From contig NZ_LMGK01000021.1 in the NCBI RefSeq assembly GCF_001427125.1, positions 24,138 to 88,137 on the forward strand: DNA of 64,000 nt. The letters are read 5' to 3'. Positions within the stretch are counted from its first letter, which is position 1. Each line of letters starts with the position of its first letter. Positions 9,047-17,504 of the stretch are shown piece by piece. Source of the stretch: Pseudomonas sp. Root562 (lineage in GTDB: Bacteria; Pseudomonadota; Gammaproteobacteria; Pseudomonadales; Pseudomonadaceae). Both the position numbers and the translations under genes were made by a program. The notes beneath the pieces were generated by a model. The model saw only the letters and a list, made by a program, of their open reading frames with translations. It did not search any database and was not told where the DNA came from.

Positions 9047-9187
9047 TCATTCTGAGCGTCTGTAGGACGCGTCACCCGAGGCGTGATCCTGCCATCGTCC
9101 CTCAATGTTCAGATACGCCTTGGCATAGCCTTCGCGTTCAAATCCGTCGTTCAGAATTCGTAAAAAAGGAAGCGTCTTACATACAAA
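9047..9187 (-). pseudogene. 3' remnant of a RimJ/RimL-type GNAT N-acetyltransferase gene
   Basis: Read on the minus strand, this segment encodes 'ILNDGFEREGYAKAYL' followed by 'NIEGRWQDHA' and stops at 9047. That is the typical C-terminal end of RimJ/RimL-family acetyltransferases (leucine/glycine-phenylalanine turn, 'EGxAKxYLxIxGxWxDH'). The reading frame is cut by a TAG at 9188-9190 and nothing upstream resembles the rest of the domain, so only about 46 codons remain. It directly borders the vgrG leader and may mark the edge of an inserted type VI cassette. The assignment rests on motif recognition only. Confidence 0.5.
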
Positions 9188-9221
9188 CTATTTCGAAAGC
9201 CTCTTAATTCCCGTGTTTGGG

Positions 9222-9280
9222 GTTCGCCAGTAGCAGGAGCGCTACGGTTGGCGAACACCGGTTGTTCAGGACGCAGGAAG
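9222..9280 (+). promoter_or_regulatory. vgrG leader: hairpin with GGA loop and candidate Rsm sites
   Basis: GTTCGCCA at 9222-9229 and GTAGC at 9230-9234 pair with GCTAC at 9241-9245 and TGGCGAAC at 9249-9256, leaving the loop AGGAGC. Two more GGA motifs follow, in TCAGGACG (about 9266-9273) and in the ribosome binding site GCAGGAAG (9273-9280). RsmA/RsmE proteins bind GGA in hairpin loops and at ribosome binding sites with consensus CANGGANG, and Gac/Rsm control of type VI secretion is known in Pseudomonas. Direct Rsm control of this leader is inference. Confidence 0.4.
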
Positions 9281-9287
9281 CTTGTTA

Positions 9288-11912
9288 ATGGAACTGACAA
9301 AAATATTCTCGCCACAGAACCGGCGTCTCATCAGGTTCACATCCCCGGTGGCGGGCCAGCAAGAACTGCTGCTCGAAAGCTTTTCCGGTACTGAGAGTTT
9401 GTCGACGTTATTCAGTTTCGAGTTGTCGCTGCTCAGTCAGGATGCCCGCCTGGAACTCAAGTCATTGATCGGGCAACCCGCACTGCTCGACATTGAATTG
9501 GCGACTGGCGAGGCGCGCTACATTCACGGCTACATCAGTCGGTTCAGCCTGCAGAAAAGCGATGGTGGTTTGGCTTGTTATTCAGCCACCTTGAGCCCCT
9601 GGCTGTGGATGCTGTCCCGACGCGTCGACTCGCGGATCTTTCAAGAGCAGAGCATCGAAGACATCCTGCGCACGCTGTTCGCCCACTATGGCGTGCTGCC
9701 CAGGTTCGAGTTCCGTCTGGAGCAGCCGCTCAAGTCCCACAGCTACATCACCCAATACCGCGAGAGCGATCTGGATTTCGTCTTGCGCCTGCTGGAACGT
9801 GAAGGGCTGTTCTTCTACTTCGCTCACACGAAGGAAGAACACTGCCTGATCATCACCGACCACTCCCGCAACCTTGAGCCGTTAATACAACAACCGCGGA
9901 TCCGCTACCACAGCGCGGCGGTCACCGAGACCGCCGACTCGATCACCCGATGGAGCAGCCAGCGGGTCTTGCAGTCCGGCCAGATGGCCATCCAGACCTT
10001 CGACTACCGGCAACCGCGCAATCCGCTGCCGGTCAGCATGCCCAGCCTCAACGCCCAGGGCGATGTGCCTGCCTATGAAATATACGACTTTCCCGGTCAT
10101 TACAGCCACGGTATGCCTGAAGATGGCGAGGCGCTGGTGCGGCATCGACTCGAAGCCATGGAAGTGCAAGGCAAGACGTTTGAGGGCACCAGCAACTGCC
10201 GCGCCCTGCTGCCGGGTTACACCTTCGAACTGACCCAGCACTTCGATCACGATGCTGATCCCGTGGATGATCGCCAGTTCCTCCTGCTCAAGGTGGAGCA
10301 CCAAGGCCGCAACAACTATCTGACGGATCAACCGGCGAACTACGACAACCGTTTCGTCTGCATCCGCCACAAGATTGCCTTTCGCCCACCGATCATTACC
10401 CCGCGACCGACGATTTCCGGGCCGCTCACTGCCATTGTCGTGGGTCCGGAAGGTGAGGAGGTTTTCACCGACGAGCTGGCGCGTGTGCAGGTTCGCTTTC
10501 ATTGGCAGCGTCGACAGGATGCCGCACAAGGCACCACCTGGCTAAGGGTTGCCATGCCCAGTGGCGGCACCGGCTTCGGCCACCAGTTTTTGCCGCGCAT
10601 CGGTCAGGAAGTGCTGGTGACGTTCCTCGGCGGCGACATCGACCGGCCGCTGGTGACGTCGGTGCTCTACAACGCCGACCATTTTCCGCCGCACTTCAGT
10701 AACGCCTCGGGCCTGCCGGGCAATCGAACCTTATCCGGGATCCAGACCCGGGAGCACCAGGGCAAGGGCTTCAACGAATTGCTCTTCGACGATACACCCG
10801 GCGCGCTGCGCGCCCGACTGGGTACGACCCATCAGGCCACCGCGCTGAACCTGGGCAAGCTCGTCACCCCGCGCACCGATGGCAAGGCCCAGCCACGCGG
10901 CCAGGGCGCCGAACTGCGCAGCGATGCCGCGATTGCCCTGCGGGCGGCCCAAGGGCTGTTGTTGACCACCTACGCTCGCCACGATGCGCAGGGCTCACAA
11001 CTGGACCGCGAAGAACTGCTCAAGCTGTTGGCCGAGTGCGGCGAACTGTTCCAGGCCCTCGGCCAGACCGCCGCTGCCCGTGGCAGCCCGAAGATCGACA
11101 CCCAGGGCATCGAGGCGTTGCGCCAGTCGTTGAGTCAATGGCCTGAACCGACCAGCAACAGTCCGGGCGAACCGGTGGTCGCGATAGCGGCTGAAGCCGG
11201 CATTGCCAGTGCCACGCCGCGCTCGCAGGTGCACTACGCCGGTGAAAACCACGACACCACCGCCCAGGACCATTTGCAGCTGAGCAGCGGCGCGGCCATG
11301 CGCCTGCAAGCCGGCAAAGGCATCAGCGCCTTCGCCCAGGACGAGGGCATCAGCGCCATCGCCAATCGCGGCAAGGTGTTGGTGCAGGCCCAGGACGACG
11401 ACATGGTGCTCAACGCGCAAAAGAACCTGCACCTGTCGGCGGCCGAAGGCGAAGTGCTCATCACCGCCCCCACCATCCGCCTGGTGGCCGATGACGGCAG
11501 CTACATCAGGATCGGTGGCGGCGTCGAGATTGGCACTCAAGGCAAGGCCGTTGTGCATGCCGGCGAGCATGACTGGGTGGGGCCGAAAACCGACAGTGCT
11601 GCCATTCCAGTTTTCGGTCGGGACGGTGCGGACCAACGGCATCGACTGCACTACGAAGATGATCCAGGCGCCATCGTTCAAGGCCAACCCTACAAAATCG
11701 CCCTGGAGGACGGCAGCCTGGTGCAAGGCATCACAGGTGCCGAGGGTTTAACCGAGTTGCTCCAGCGAACAGAGATGCTACTCGCCAATCTCGAGGTTTT
11801 TCGCCATTCATCCCAACAGGCAGCGAACCCGGGCCCGAACAGTATCGGGGCCGACTCAGCAGGCCCTTCTGACCTCAGCGTCGGATCAGACAACCGTACC
11901 GACGGAAGCTAA
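9288..11912 (+). CDS. vgrG: VgrG (TssI) type VI secretion spike protein
   Basis: This 874-residue VgrG has the gp27-like part at about residues 1-370, the gp5-like OB fold starting near residue 384 ('GPEGEEVFTDELARVQVRF'), a linker with 'LSGIQTREHQGKGFNELLFDD', and a DUF2345 beta-helix at about 555-770. The C-terminal extension contains a short transthyretin-like segment ('YKIALEDGSLVQGITGAEG', near 795-815), a helix and a Ser/Gly-rich tail. Transthyretin-like ends often dock lipase effectors, which fits the next gene. I saw no HExxH metalloprotease motif as found at the end of P. aeruginosa VgrG2b. The ATG at 9288 has an AGGAAG site 7 nt upstream and is preferred to TTG at 9282. Confidence 0.93.
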   Translation: MELTKIFSPQNRRLIRFTSPVAGQQELLLESFSGTESLSTLFSFELSLLSQDARLELKSLIGQPALLDIELATGEARYIHGYISRFSLQKSDGGLACYSATLSPWLWMLSRRVDSRIFQEQSIEDILRTLFAHYGVLPRFEFRLEQPLKSHSYITQYRESDLDFVLRLLEREGLFFYFAHTKEEHCLIITDHSRNLEPLIQQPRIRYHSAAVTETADSITRWSSQRVLQSGQMAIQTFDYRQPRNPLPVSMPSLNAQGDVPAYEIYDFPGHYSHGMPEDGEALVRHRLEAMEVQGKTFEGTSNCRALLPGYTFELTQHFDHDADPVDDRQFLLLKVEHQGRNNYLTDQPANYDNRFVCIRHKIAFRPPIITPRPTISGPLTAIVVGPEGEEVFTDELARVQVRFHWQRRQDAAQGTTWLRVAMPSGGTGFGHQFLPRIGQEVLVTFLGGDIDRPLVTSVLYNADHFPPHFSNASGLPGNRTLSGIQTREHQGKGFNELLFDDTPGALRARLGTTHQATALNLGKLVTPRTDGKAQPRGQGAELRSDAAIALRAAQGLLLTTYARHDAQGSQLDREELLKLLAECGELFQALGQTAAARGSPKIDTQGIEALRQSLSQWPEPTSNSPGEPVVAIAAEAGIASATPRSQVHYAGENHDTTAQDHLQLSSGAAMRLQAGKGISAFAQDEGISAIANRGKVLVQAQDDDMVLNAQKNLHLSAAEGEVLITAPTIRLVADDGSYIRIGGGVEIGTQGKAVVHAGEHDWVGPKTDSAAIPVFGRDGADQRHRLHYEDDPGAIVQGQPYKIALEDGSLVQGITGAEGLTELLQRTEMLLANLEVFRHSSQQAANPGPNSIGADSAGPSDLSVGSDNRTDGS

Positions 11913-11970
11913 GCAAAGTGTCGACCCAGTGATCGACACAGAAACATGATTTCAAAAGGATATCGAAAGC

Positions 11971-14001
11971 ATGAGCCATACGGACAACACAGTGATCGCC
12001 ACCGGCACGAGTCGTTTGCTGCCCAATAGATCGACGGATCGCAACATTGCGGTGCCGCGAGACCTGCCTGGCGTGGTGATTTTCCTGCACGGCGTGAATG
12101 ACCCCGGGGCATCCTACGAGTCGGTGGAAATCGGGTTGTGCCAAGGGGTTAACGAGCGGCTGGATCGGCAGGATCTGAAGGCGGGGCGGTATGGGGCCAA
12201 GTACAACGAGGCTAACAGTACGCCCAGGAAGGAATGGAAGGACAACGAGGGGCAAATACTCGACGATCCGGATACTTATCTTTACCAGCGCGATACAGAG
12301 GCCCCCAAGACCCGCAGCCTGTTGATTCCGTTTTATTGGGGCTACCGGGCCGAATCCGGCGAAATCAAACGCGATAAAAATGGCGATCCGGCTCGCTTGC
12401 GCGATCAATTCCTGGACCGATTCGACAACCGTCTGGATCGTCACTTCGCCAAAGGCGGCGGATTTTTCGCCAACGCCACCAACAATTTGCTGGAGATGTA
12501 CGAAGAAGGGTTCGGCAAATGGCTGCGCCATTGGGTTCAACCGACCATGCCTAACTCCCTGTACATGGGCAAGGCGCCGCATCGGAGGTATTTCGTGCTG
12601 GCCGCGACCCGGCTGGCGATGCTGGTCAGCGAGATTCGCCGCGTCTCACCCGATGAAACCATCACCATCATGGGGCACAGCCAGGGCACGCTGATCACCT
12701 TGCTCGCCCAGGCCATGCTGGTGGATCGCGGTGAACGCTGTGCCGACTGCGCAATCATGGTGGCCTCGCCCTACTCGGTACTGCCGAGTGCGACCCCGAA
12801 AAATTCGCAGACCCTGCAAACTCTGTTCGACATCGTGCAACACACCACTCAATCCCCCCATACGCAACCGCCCCTCAGCGCCGTGCGCTATGGCGTACCG
12901 GGTTATGGCGGTCGCACGGGGCCGCGCTGGTCACCCGAACAAGGCGAGCGTCTGGGCGCAGACGGGAACACCCTGGTGTTTCCCGAGCGCGACAACCGCG
13001 GCAAGGTTTATCTGTATTTTTGCCCGGACGACACCACCGTAGCACTGGATGATGTGCAAGGCATCGGCACGTACGGCGTGCCGGACGCGTTGCCCGATGG
13101 CCAACCGGCCATGACCGCGCTGCAATCCATGCGCTTCTATCAACGCCTGTGGACCAGGCGCCTGCGTGATGGTGAGCCGGTACTGGTGGGCAAGCCGCCG
13201 CAGGCGGACTTCACCCGCGTCGAAGGCGAGCCGCGCTATCCCGGTGGCGGCTCGGTCGCAGCGCTAGCCTCGCAAACCGGAATCCGCAAAGGCCAGCAAC
13301 GCACCATCAACGCCGAACAACTGCATCCACCCCATGCACCGCAGATGTTTGGCGGCGAAGCCGTGACGGGGTCTAGCCATCAGGCCGGAAAGGATCGACC
13401 GGATGCGGTGTCGCAAAACGCGGCATTGGGCAACCCCGGTGCCACTTTCAAATGGATTTATGTGACCAACAGTGACCAGCGACTCGACCTGGACGATGGG
13501 CTGGTTCGCTGGAATCACGGCAAAGAGCCCGACGACCAGACCCGGGCCCTGCGCCAGACGCCGGTGTCCGGCAACCCGATGCTCAATCGTAAGGACCACT
13601 ACCGCATCTACCGTGAGGAAACCCCGAACGAAATCCGTGCACGCATGCAGGTTGACCAGAAGGAATGGACTGACAACAGCTATCACTCGGCGGTATTGCG
13701 CAGCCCGGAGAACCATCGCTGGGTGACGGCGATGGACATTGCGATTGGGCAGGCCAGGTGTCTGGATGATCCGGTGATGCGGGAGGTGTTGGTGGCGATT
13801 GCGGATTGGAAACTAGATGAGGAGCGATTCGATAAAGTCATGAAAATGGAAGGTTGGTCGCGACTGAGCGCAGAGGCCCAAGCCTTGGTCGAGGCCGACT
13901 ATCTGTATTACGACCAAGGCAAGTTTCCTTCAACTGAAATGATTTCGCTGACACCGCCGCAACTGGTGATGGCTTCAATGGGAAAAGGAGTACACCCATG
14001 A
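11971..14001 (+). CDS. tle3: Tle3-type type VI lipase effector (alpha/beta hydrolase, DUF3274)
   Basis: This 676-residue protein has an alpha/beta-hydrolase N-terminal half with 'VVIFLHGVNDPG' (His40-Gly41) and the nucleophile elbow 'IMGHSQGT' (Ser237). Its length and C-terminal region, including 'TDNSYHSAVLR' with a candidate catalytic His, fit the Tle3 family of type VI phospholipases (PA0260 of P. aeruginosa). There is no N-terminal signal peptide, as expected for a cargo effector. It starts 58 bp after vgrG and its stop overlaps the start of the DUF2875 gene. In P. aeruginosa an immunity gene (tli3) lies between vgrG2b and tle3; the 58-bp gap here cannot hold one. Family assignment is good; lipase activity is inferred. 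Confidence 0.85.
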   Translation: MSHTDNTVIATGTSRLLPNRSTDRNIAVPRDLPGVVIFLHGVNDPGASYESVEIGLCQGVNERLDRQDLKAGRYGAKYNEANSTPRKEWKDNEGQILDDPDTYLYQRDTEAPKTRSLLIPFYWGYRAESGEIKRDKNGDPARLRDQFLDRFDNRLDRHFAKGGGFFANATNNLLEMYEEGFGKWLRHWVQPTMPNSLYMGKAPHRRYFVLAATRLAMLVSEIRRVSPDETITIMGHSQGTLITLLAQAMLVDRGERCADCAIMVASPYSVLPSATPKNSQTLQTLFDIVQHTTQSPHTQPPLSAVRYGVPGYGGRTGPRWSPEQGERLGADGNTLVFPERDNRGKVYLYFCPDDTTVALDDVQGIGTYGVPDALPDGQPAMTALQSMRFYQRLWTRRLRDGEPVLVGKPPQADFTRVEGEPRYPGGGSVAALASQTGIRKGQQRTINAEQLHPPHAPQMFGGEAVTGSSHQAGKDRPDAVSQNAALGNPGATFKWIYVTNSDQRLDLDDGLVRWNHGKEPDDQTRALRQTPVSGNPMLNRKDHYRIYREETPNEIRARMQVDQKEWTDNSYHSAVLRSPENHRWVTAMDIAIGQARCLDDPVMREVLVAIADWKLDEERFDKVMKMEGWSRLSAEAQALVEADYLYYDQGKFPSTEMISLTPPQLVMASMGKGVHP

Positions 14002-15677
14002 GGGACCGCCGGCAGGACAAATCACAGCGGCCACGCCTGAAGGGTTATCTCTGGACGGCGGGGATATTGATAGCCACTTGGCTCGGTTTCTTGCTGTTCA
14101 TCAACTACATGGCACAAGTCGAAAATAGGGAACTCAGGGAAGTGGGTAGCTTTTTGCGTTGGGGAGTCGCGAGTATTTTTGGCACGCTGACATTGATCTA
14201 CAGCTTCCACTGGCTCGGTAAGGCCGAAGCCTACGAAGAGGCAGAATTGGATGCCTACAAATCAAAAGTCACAGCCGAAAGAGCTGAACACATCGCTACT
14301 CAGGAGCGTACTTATGCGTTGGAAATACGGGGAGTTGGACTCGCAGTCGACAATTGGCATCAGTCCTCAATTTGGCGGGAAATCAAAAAGACCAATAACA
14401 ATTTCACTTCGATCTATTCGACAAATCCGAAGGATTACGACACTTCAGTGAGCTCTCGAGAGATCACTCAAAAAATCAATATACGCGTTGCGTTCAAGCA
14501 TTCGGCCAGTAACTCAGTGGCCTACTGGCCAATTCCGGTATTTGCGATAGCACCACCCAAGCAGCCTGAGGATGCCGGAGCCCCAAACACTATTCTCAGC
14601 GGACGCAATGCCGCTACCTTGGGTGTCACGCTGCTCCTCTGGCAGGACGCGGGCAATACCACTCATGCCCAGAGCATGATCGAGCGCCTATACAAGTTCT
14701 TTGACGACAATCAACAGGTGCCCCAGGCACTGATCGTGAGTCGAGACGGCGATGTCACTCGAAACGGCTATCGCGTGGCGGGCACACCGGGTCTGCAAAA
14801 TATCCATGCCGTGCCAACGGTGTACGAAAGTATGACTGGCTTGCTGCTCACCCGTTCGGATCGGGTAGACCGTTACATTCGCCCCTTTACCACCCAAGAC
14901 TCAGAGGACAACCAGAACACAAACACCGACATGGGCAAGCTGTGGGCGTTCTACTGGAGTCGAGATGATGCATTTCTTGATTGGTATAAAGAAAGTGAGC
15001 GTGCGAAAGGCACTACAGGTCATATTCGTCCTATTACCACCATGTCCTCCACCTACTGGCATACCCAACTCCCCACCCTCTGGCAAACCCTGAGCAACCG
15101 CGGCCCCGGCCAATTCCAACCCTCCGCATGGCTACCGGTGCGCTGGGCCGAGCATCAGGTCAAGGAGTTCGATAAAGCCCCGGTGTTGGGCTACCTGCAC
15201 CGCCCGATCAAAGTCCCGATGCGTGACGAAAACGGCAAACCGCTCAAACCCGCATTACAGGCCAAAGCCCTGCAAGCAGGTTGGCTGCAGGCACTGGAAA
15301 CCCTGCCCAAAGGTGAGAAACCGGCACGAGTGTTTTACGACAGCACCGACAACACCCCTGGCGAGATCGCCCTGACCATTGCGTTGCACGGTCTCAATGT
15401 CGATGGAACCGGCCTCGCGTTAGGCAATGTCGACGAGGGCTACGACATCGGTCGGCGCTTGGGCAACACCGGCGTCAGCAGCGCCCTGGTCGAAATCAAC
15501 CTGGCCACGATTGCCAGTTATCAGGAAGGTGGCGTCAGCGCGGTGGTGTACACCGGCGAGGACGGCAGCGTCACCGTGCAAATGGTCCGCCCGCCGGACG
15601 AAGCCCGCAAAGCGAAAAACCAGCAAACCCACGGCGCCGACCCGTTCAGGTTTCGTATGCCGGGAAACAAACCATGA
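13998..15677 (+). CDS. tla3: DUF2875 protein, Tla3-type effector adaptor (copy 1)
   Basis: This 559-residue DUF2875 protein has two predicted membrane segments near residues 19-40 ('LWTAGILIATWLGFLLFINY') and 50-72, followed by a large soluble domain. PA0259 (Tla3), the DUF2875 protein of the P. aeruginosa tle3 cluster, is described as the adaptor that targets Tle3 to its VgrG. The same gene order (tle3 then DUF2875) supports that role here. The gene is linked by ATGA overlaps to tle3 upstream and to the first PAAR gene downstream. A second, diverged copy lies at 15945-17504. Confidence 0.78.
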   Translation: MRDRRQDKSQRPRLKGYLWTAGILIATWLGFLLFINYMAQVENRELREVGSFLRWGVASIFGTLTLIYSFHWLGKAEAYEEAELDAYKSKVTAERAEHIATQERTYALEIRGVGLAVDNWHQSSIWREIKKTNNNFTSIYSTNPKDYDTSVSSREITQKINIRVAFKHSASNSVAYWPIPVFAIAPPKQPEDAGAPNTILSGRNAATLGVTLLLWQDAGNTTHAQSMIERLYKFFDDNQQVPQALIVSRDGDVTRNGYRVAGTPGLQNIHAVPTVYESMTGLLLTRSDRVDRYIRPFTTQDSEDNQNTNTDMGKLWAFYWSRDDAFLDWYKESERAKGTTGHIRPITTMSSTYWHTQLPTLWQTLSNRGPGQFQPSAWLPVRWAEHQVKEFDKAPVLGYLHRPIKVPMRDENGKPLKPALQAKALQAGWLQALETLPKGEKPARVFYDSTDNTPGEIALTIALHGLNVDGTGLALGNVDEGYDIGRRLGNTGVSSALVEINLATIASYQEGGVSAVVYTGEDGSVTVQMVRPPDEARKAKNQQTHGADPFRFRMPGNKP

Positions 15678-15943
15678 GCCATCCCATCTGCCTGGGTGAT
15701 GCCACCAGCAGCGGCGGCACCGTGATTTCCTGCCAGCTTGACGGCACGCATACCCTCAATGGAAAAACTCCGGCGGTGTTGGGCGATAAGGCCAAGTGTC
15801 CGCTGCATCTGGGCGAGTTTGCCTTCGTCGAAGGGCACCCGCGCCGGCGTATGAACGGCATTCCGGTCGTATTGCAGGGGCATCTGCTGGCCTGCGGTTG
15901 TCATGCCTTGGCAAGCATTGCTTTGAACGTACGAGTTATCTGA
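15674..15943 (+). CDS. PAAR-domain spike tip protein (copy 1)
   Basis: This 89-residue protein is essentially one PAAR domain: it begins 'MSHPICLGDATSSGGTVI' and has 'DKAKCPLH' and the C-terminal 'LACGCHA' with the Cys/His that bind metal in PAAR proteins. Such proteins cap the VgrG trimer and sharpen the type VI needle. It overlaps the stop of the first DUF2875 gene and is followed one base later by the GTG of the second. Over the first 76 residues it differs from copy 2 at only two positions (Glu48/Lys and Leu71/Arg), whereas the last 13 residues differ strongly. Confidence 0.88.
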   Translation: MSHPICLGDATSSGGTVISCQLDGTHTLNGKTPAVLGDKAKCPLHLGEFAFVEGHPRRRMNGIPVVLQGHLLACGCHALASIALNVRVI

Positions 15944-15944
15944 C

Positions 15945-17504
15945 GTGGAACTTCGTGACATCAACCCGGTAATGCGTTGGGGTATCGCTGCTATTTTAGG
16001 TCCGCTACTGCTGGTTTTCAGCGTTCACTGGTGGGGGAAAGCCGTGGCCAGTGAACGGGCGGGGCTGGCCGCCTACAAAGCCGACGTCATGAAACAAATC
16101 GCCGAGCGGCAGGCCACCCAAGCGCGGACTTATGCTTTGGAAATACGAGGCGTGGGGCTTGCGATTCATCAGGATCATCAGTCTGAAATCTGGCAATTCA
16201 TCAAAAAGAAAAACGACAACTTTGCTTCGATTTATTCTCGAGACCCCAAGGACTATAAGGCGTCACTAAGATCCAGAGAAAACTCCAGAGATATCAAAAT
16301 CCGAGTTTCATTCAAACATTCGGCGGGCGAGTCGGTGGCGTATTGGCCGATTCCCGTATTTGCGTTGGGTCCACCAGACCCCTATGAGAAAGGCTATCGT
16401 GCCGCCGGTCTGATCAACACAGGCCGTAATAAGGCGACCCTTGGGGTTACCCAGTTTCTCTGGCAGGACGATGAAAGCACCACCCACGCGCAGGGCATGA
16501 TCGAGCGACTGTTCCAGTTCTTTGATGACAACCCCCAAGTGCCCCAAGCCTTGATCGCGAGCCGGGACGGTGATGTGACACGAGATGTCTATCGCAAGCC
16601 CGGTACTCCAGGATTGCAAAGCGTCCAGGTCGTGCCCACCATCTACGAAAGCATGACTGGGCTGCTGGTCACCCGTTCGGATCGGGTGGATCGCTACATT
16701 CGTCGTTATGCCACCCATGAACGTGAGGACAACCAGAACAAAGACACTGACTTGGGCAAGCTGTGGGCGTTTTACTGGGATCGTGATAGAGCATTTATGC
16801 CGTGGTATGAAGCTGCACAGCGCGCCAAGGGAGCTAAAGCCTCGTTAACTCCTACCACCATGTCCACCGCCTACTGGCAATCCCAACTTCCCACCCTCTG
16901 GCAAACCATCAGCAACCGCGGGCCGGGAGAATTCCAACCCTCGCCCTGGCTACCCATCCGCTGGGCCCAGCATCAGGTCAAAGAATTCGACGCCGCGCCG
17001 GTGCTGGGTTATCTGCACCGACCAATCAAGGTTTCGATGCAGGATGAACACGGCCAGCGGCTCAAACCGGCGTTGCAGGCCAAGGCTTTGCAGGCCGGCT
17101 GGCTGCAAGCCGTGGATACGTTGCCTGAAGGGCAGAAACCGGTCCGGGTGTTCTACGACACGACCGACAACCGCGACGCTGAAATTGCCCTGACCATTGC
17201 CTTGCATGGCCTGAATACCGACGGCCACGGTATCGAGTTGGGCAATGTCGACGAGGGTTACGACATCGGTCGGCGCCTGGGCAATACCGGGGTCAGTGGC
17301 GCGCTGGTGCAAATCAACCTGGCGACCATCGCCAGTTACCTGGACGGCGGAAGCAGCGCGGTGGTCTACGCCGGTCAGGACGGCAGCCTGACCGTGCAAA
17401 TGATCCGCCCGCCGGACGAAGCGCGCAAAGAAAAGAACCGCGAAAACCGAGGTGCCGACCCGTTCAAGTTCGGCGCCCCTAACGGCGGCGTATCCAGAAC
17501 ATGA
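15945..17504 (+). CDS. DUF2875 protein, Tla3-type (copy 2, lacks the first membrane helix)
   Basis: This 519-residue paralogue of the preceding DUF2875 protein runs parallel to it from 'LRWG' of copy 1 ('MRWG' here) to the C-terminal 'DEARK...ADPF' tail. It starts with GTG at 15945, one base after the first PAAR stop, and has only one membrane segment (residues 11-28, 'RWGIAAILGPLLLVFSVHWW'). The roughly 40-residue N-terminal extension with the first membrane helix of copy 1 is absent, as if the duplication had begun inside the gene. Reading frame and motifs are otherwise intact, so I do not call it a pseudogene. It could be a second adaptor or could have taken another role such as effector neutralisation; neither is shown. 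Confidence 0.72.
   Translation: MELRDINPVMRWGIAAILGPLLLVFSVHWWGKAVASERAGLAAYKADVMKQIAERQATQARTYALEIRGVGLAIHQDHQSEIWQFIKKKNDNFASIYSRDPKDYKASLRSRENSRDIKIRVSFKHSAGESVAYWPIPVFALGPPDPYEKGYRAAGLINTGRNKATLGVTQFLWQDDESTTHAQGMIERLFQFFDDNPQVPQALIASRDGDVTRDVYRKPGTPGLQSVQVVPTIYESMTGLLVTRSDRVDRYIRRYATHEREDNQNKDTDLGKLWAFYWDRDRAFMPWYEAAQRAKGAKASLTPTTMSTAYWQSQLPTLWQTISNRGPGEFQPSPWLPIRWAQHQVKEFDAAPVLGYLHRPIKVSMQDEHGQRLKPALQAKALQAGWLQAVDTLPEGQKPVRVFYDTTDNRDAEIALTIALHGLNTDGHGIELGNVDEGYDIGRRLGNTGVSGALVQINLATIASYLDGGSSAVVYAGQDGSLTVQMIRPPDEARKEKNRENRGADPFKFGAPNGGVSRT

Larger units (their letters stand above)
8747..9287. other. 541-bp spacer: GNAT gene remnant and vgrG leader
   Basis: No intact gene is visible. 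The right half holds the decayed 3' end of an acetyltransferase gene on the minus strand (9047-9187) and then the vgrG leader with a hairpin and three GGA motifs (9222-9280). The left part (8753-9040) is more AT-rich and looks non-coding. It should contain promoters for both divergent neighbours, but I could not pick a convincing -35/-10 pair. Confidence 0.5.

Noticed and set aside
9282..9287. TTG at 9282 as vgrG start
   Set aside because: The AGGAAG site ends at 9280, one base before this codon; the ATG at 9288 has the correct 7-nt spacing.
11700..11912. C-terminal metallopeptidase domain on VgrG, as in VgrG2b of P. aeruginosa
   Set aside because: The extension after the beta-helix is about 100 residues and lacks an HExxH motif; only a short transthyretin-like segment, a helix and a Ser/Gly-rich tail are present.
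15945..17504. Second DUF2875 gene as a pseudogene
   Set aside because: It is shorter at the N-terminus and starts with GTG, but the frame is intact for 519 codons and conserved motifs are kept.
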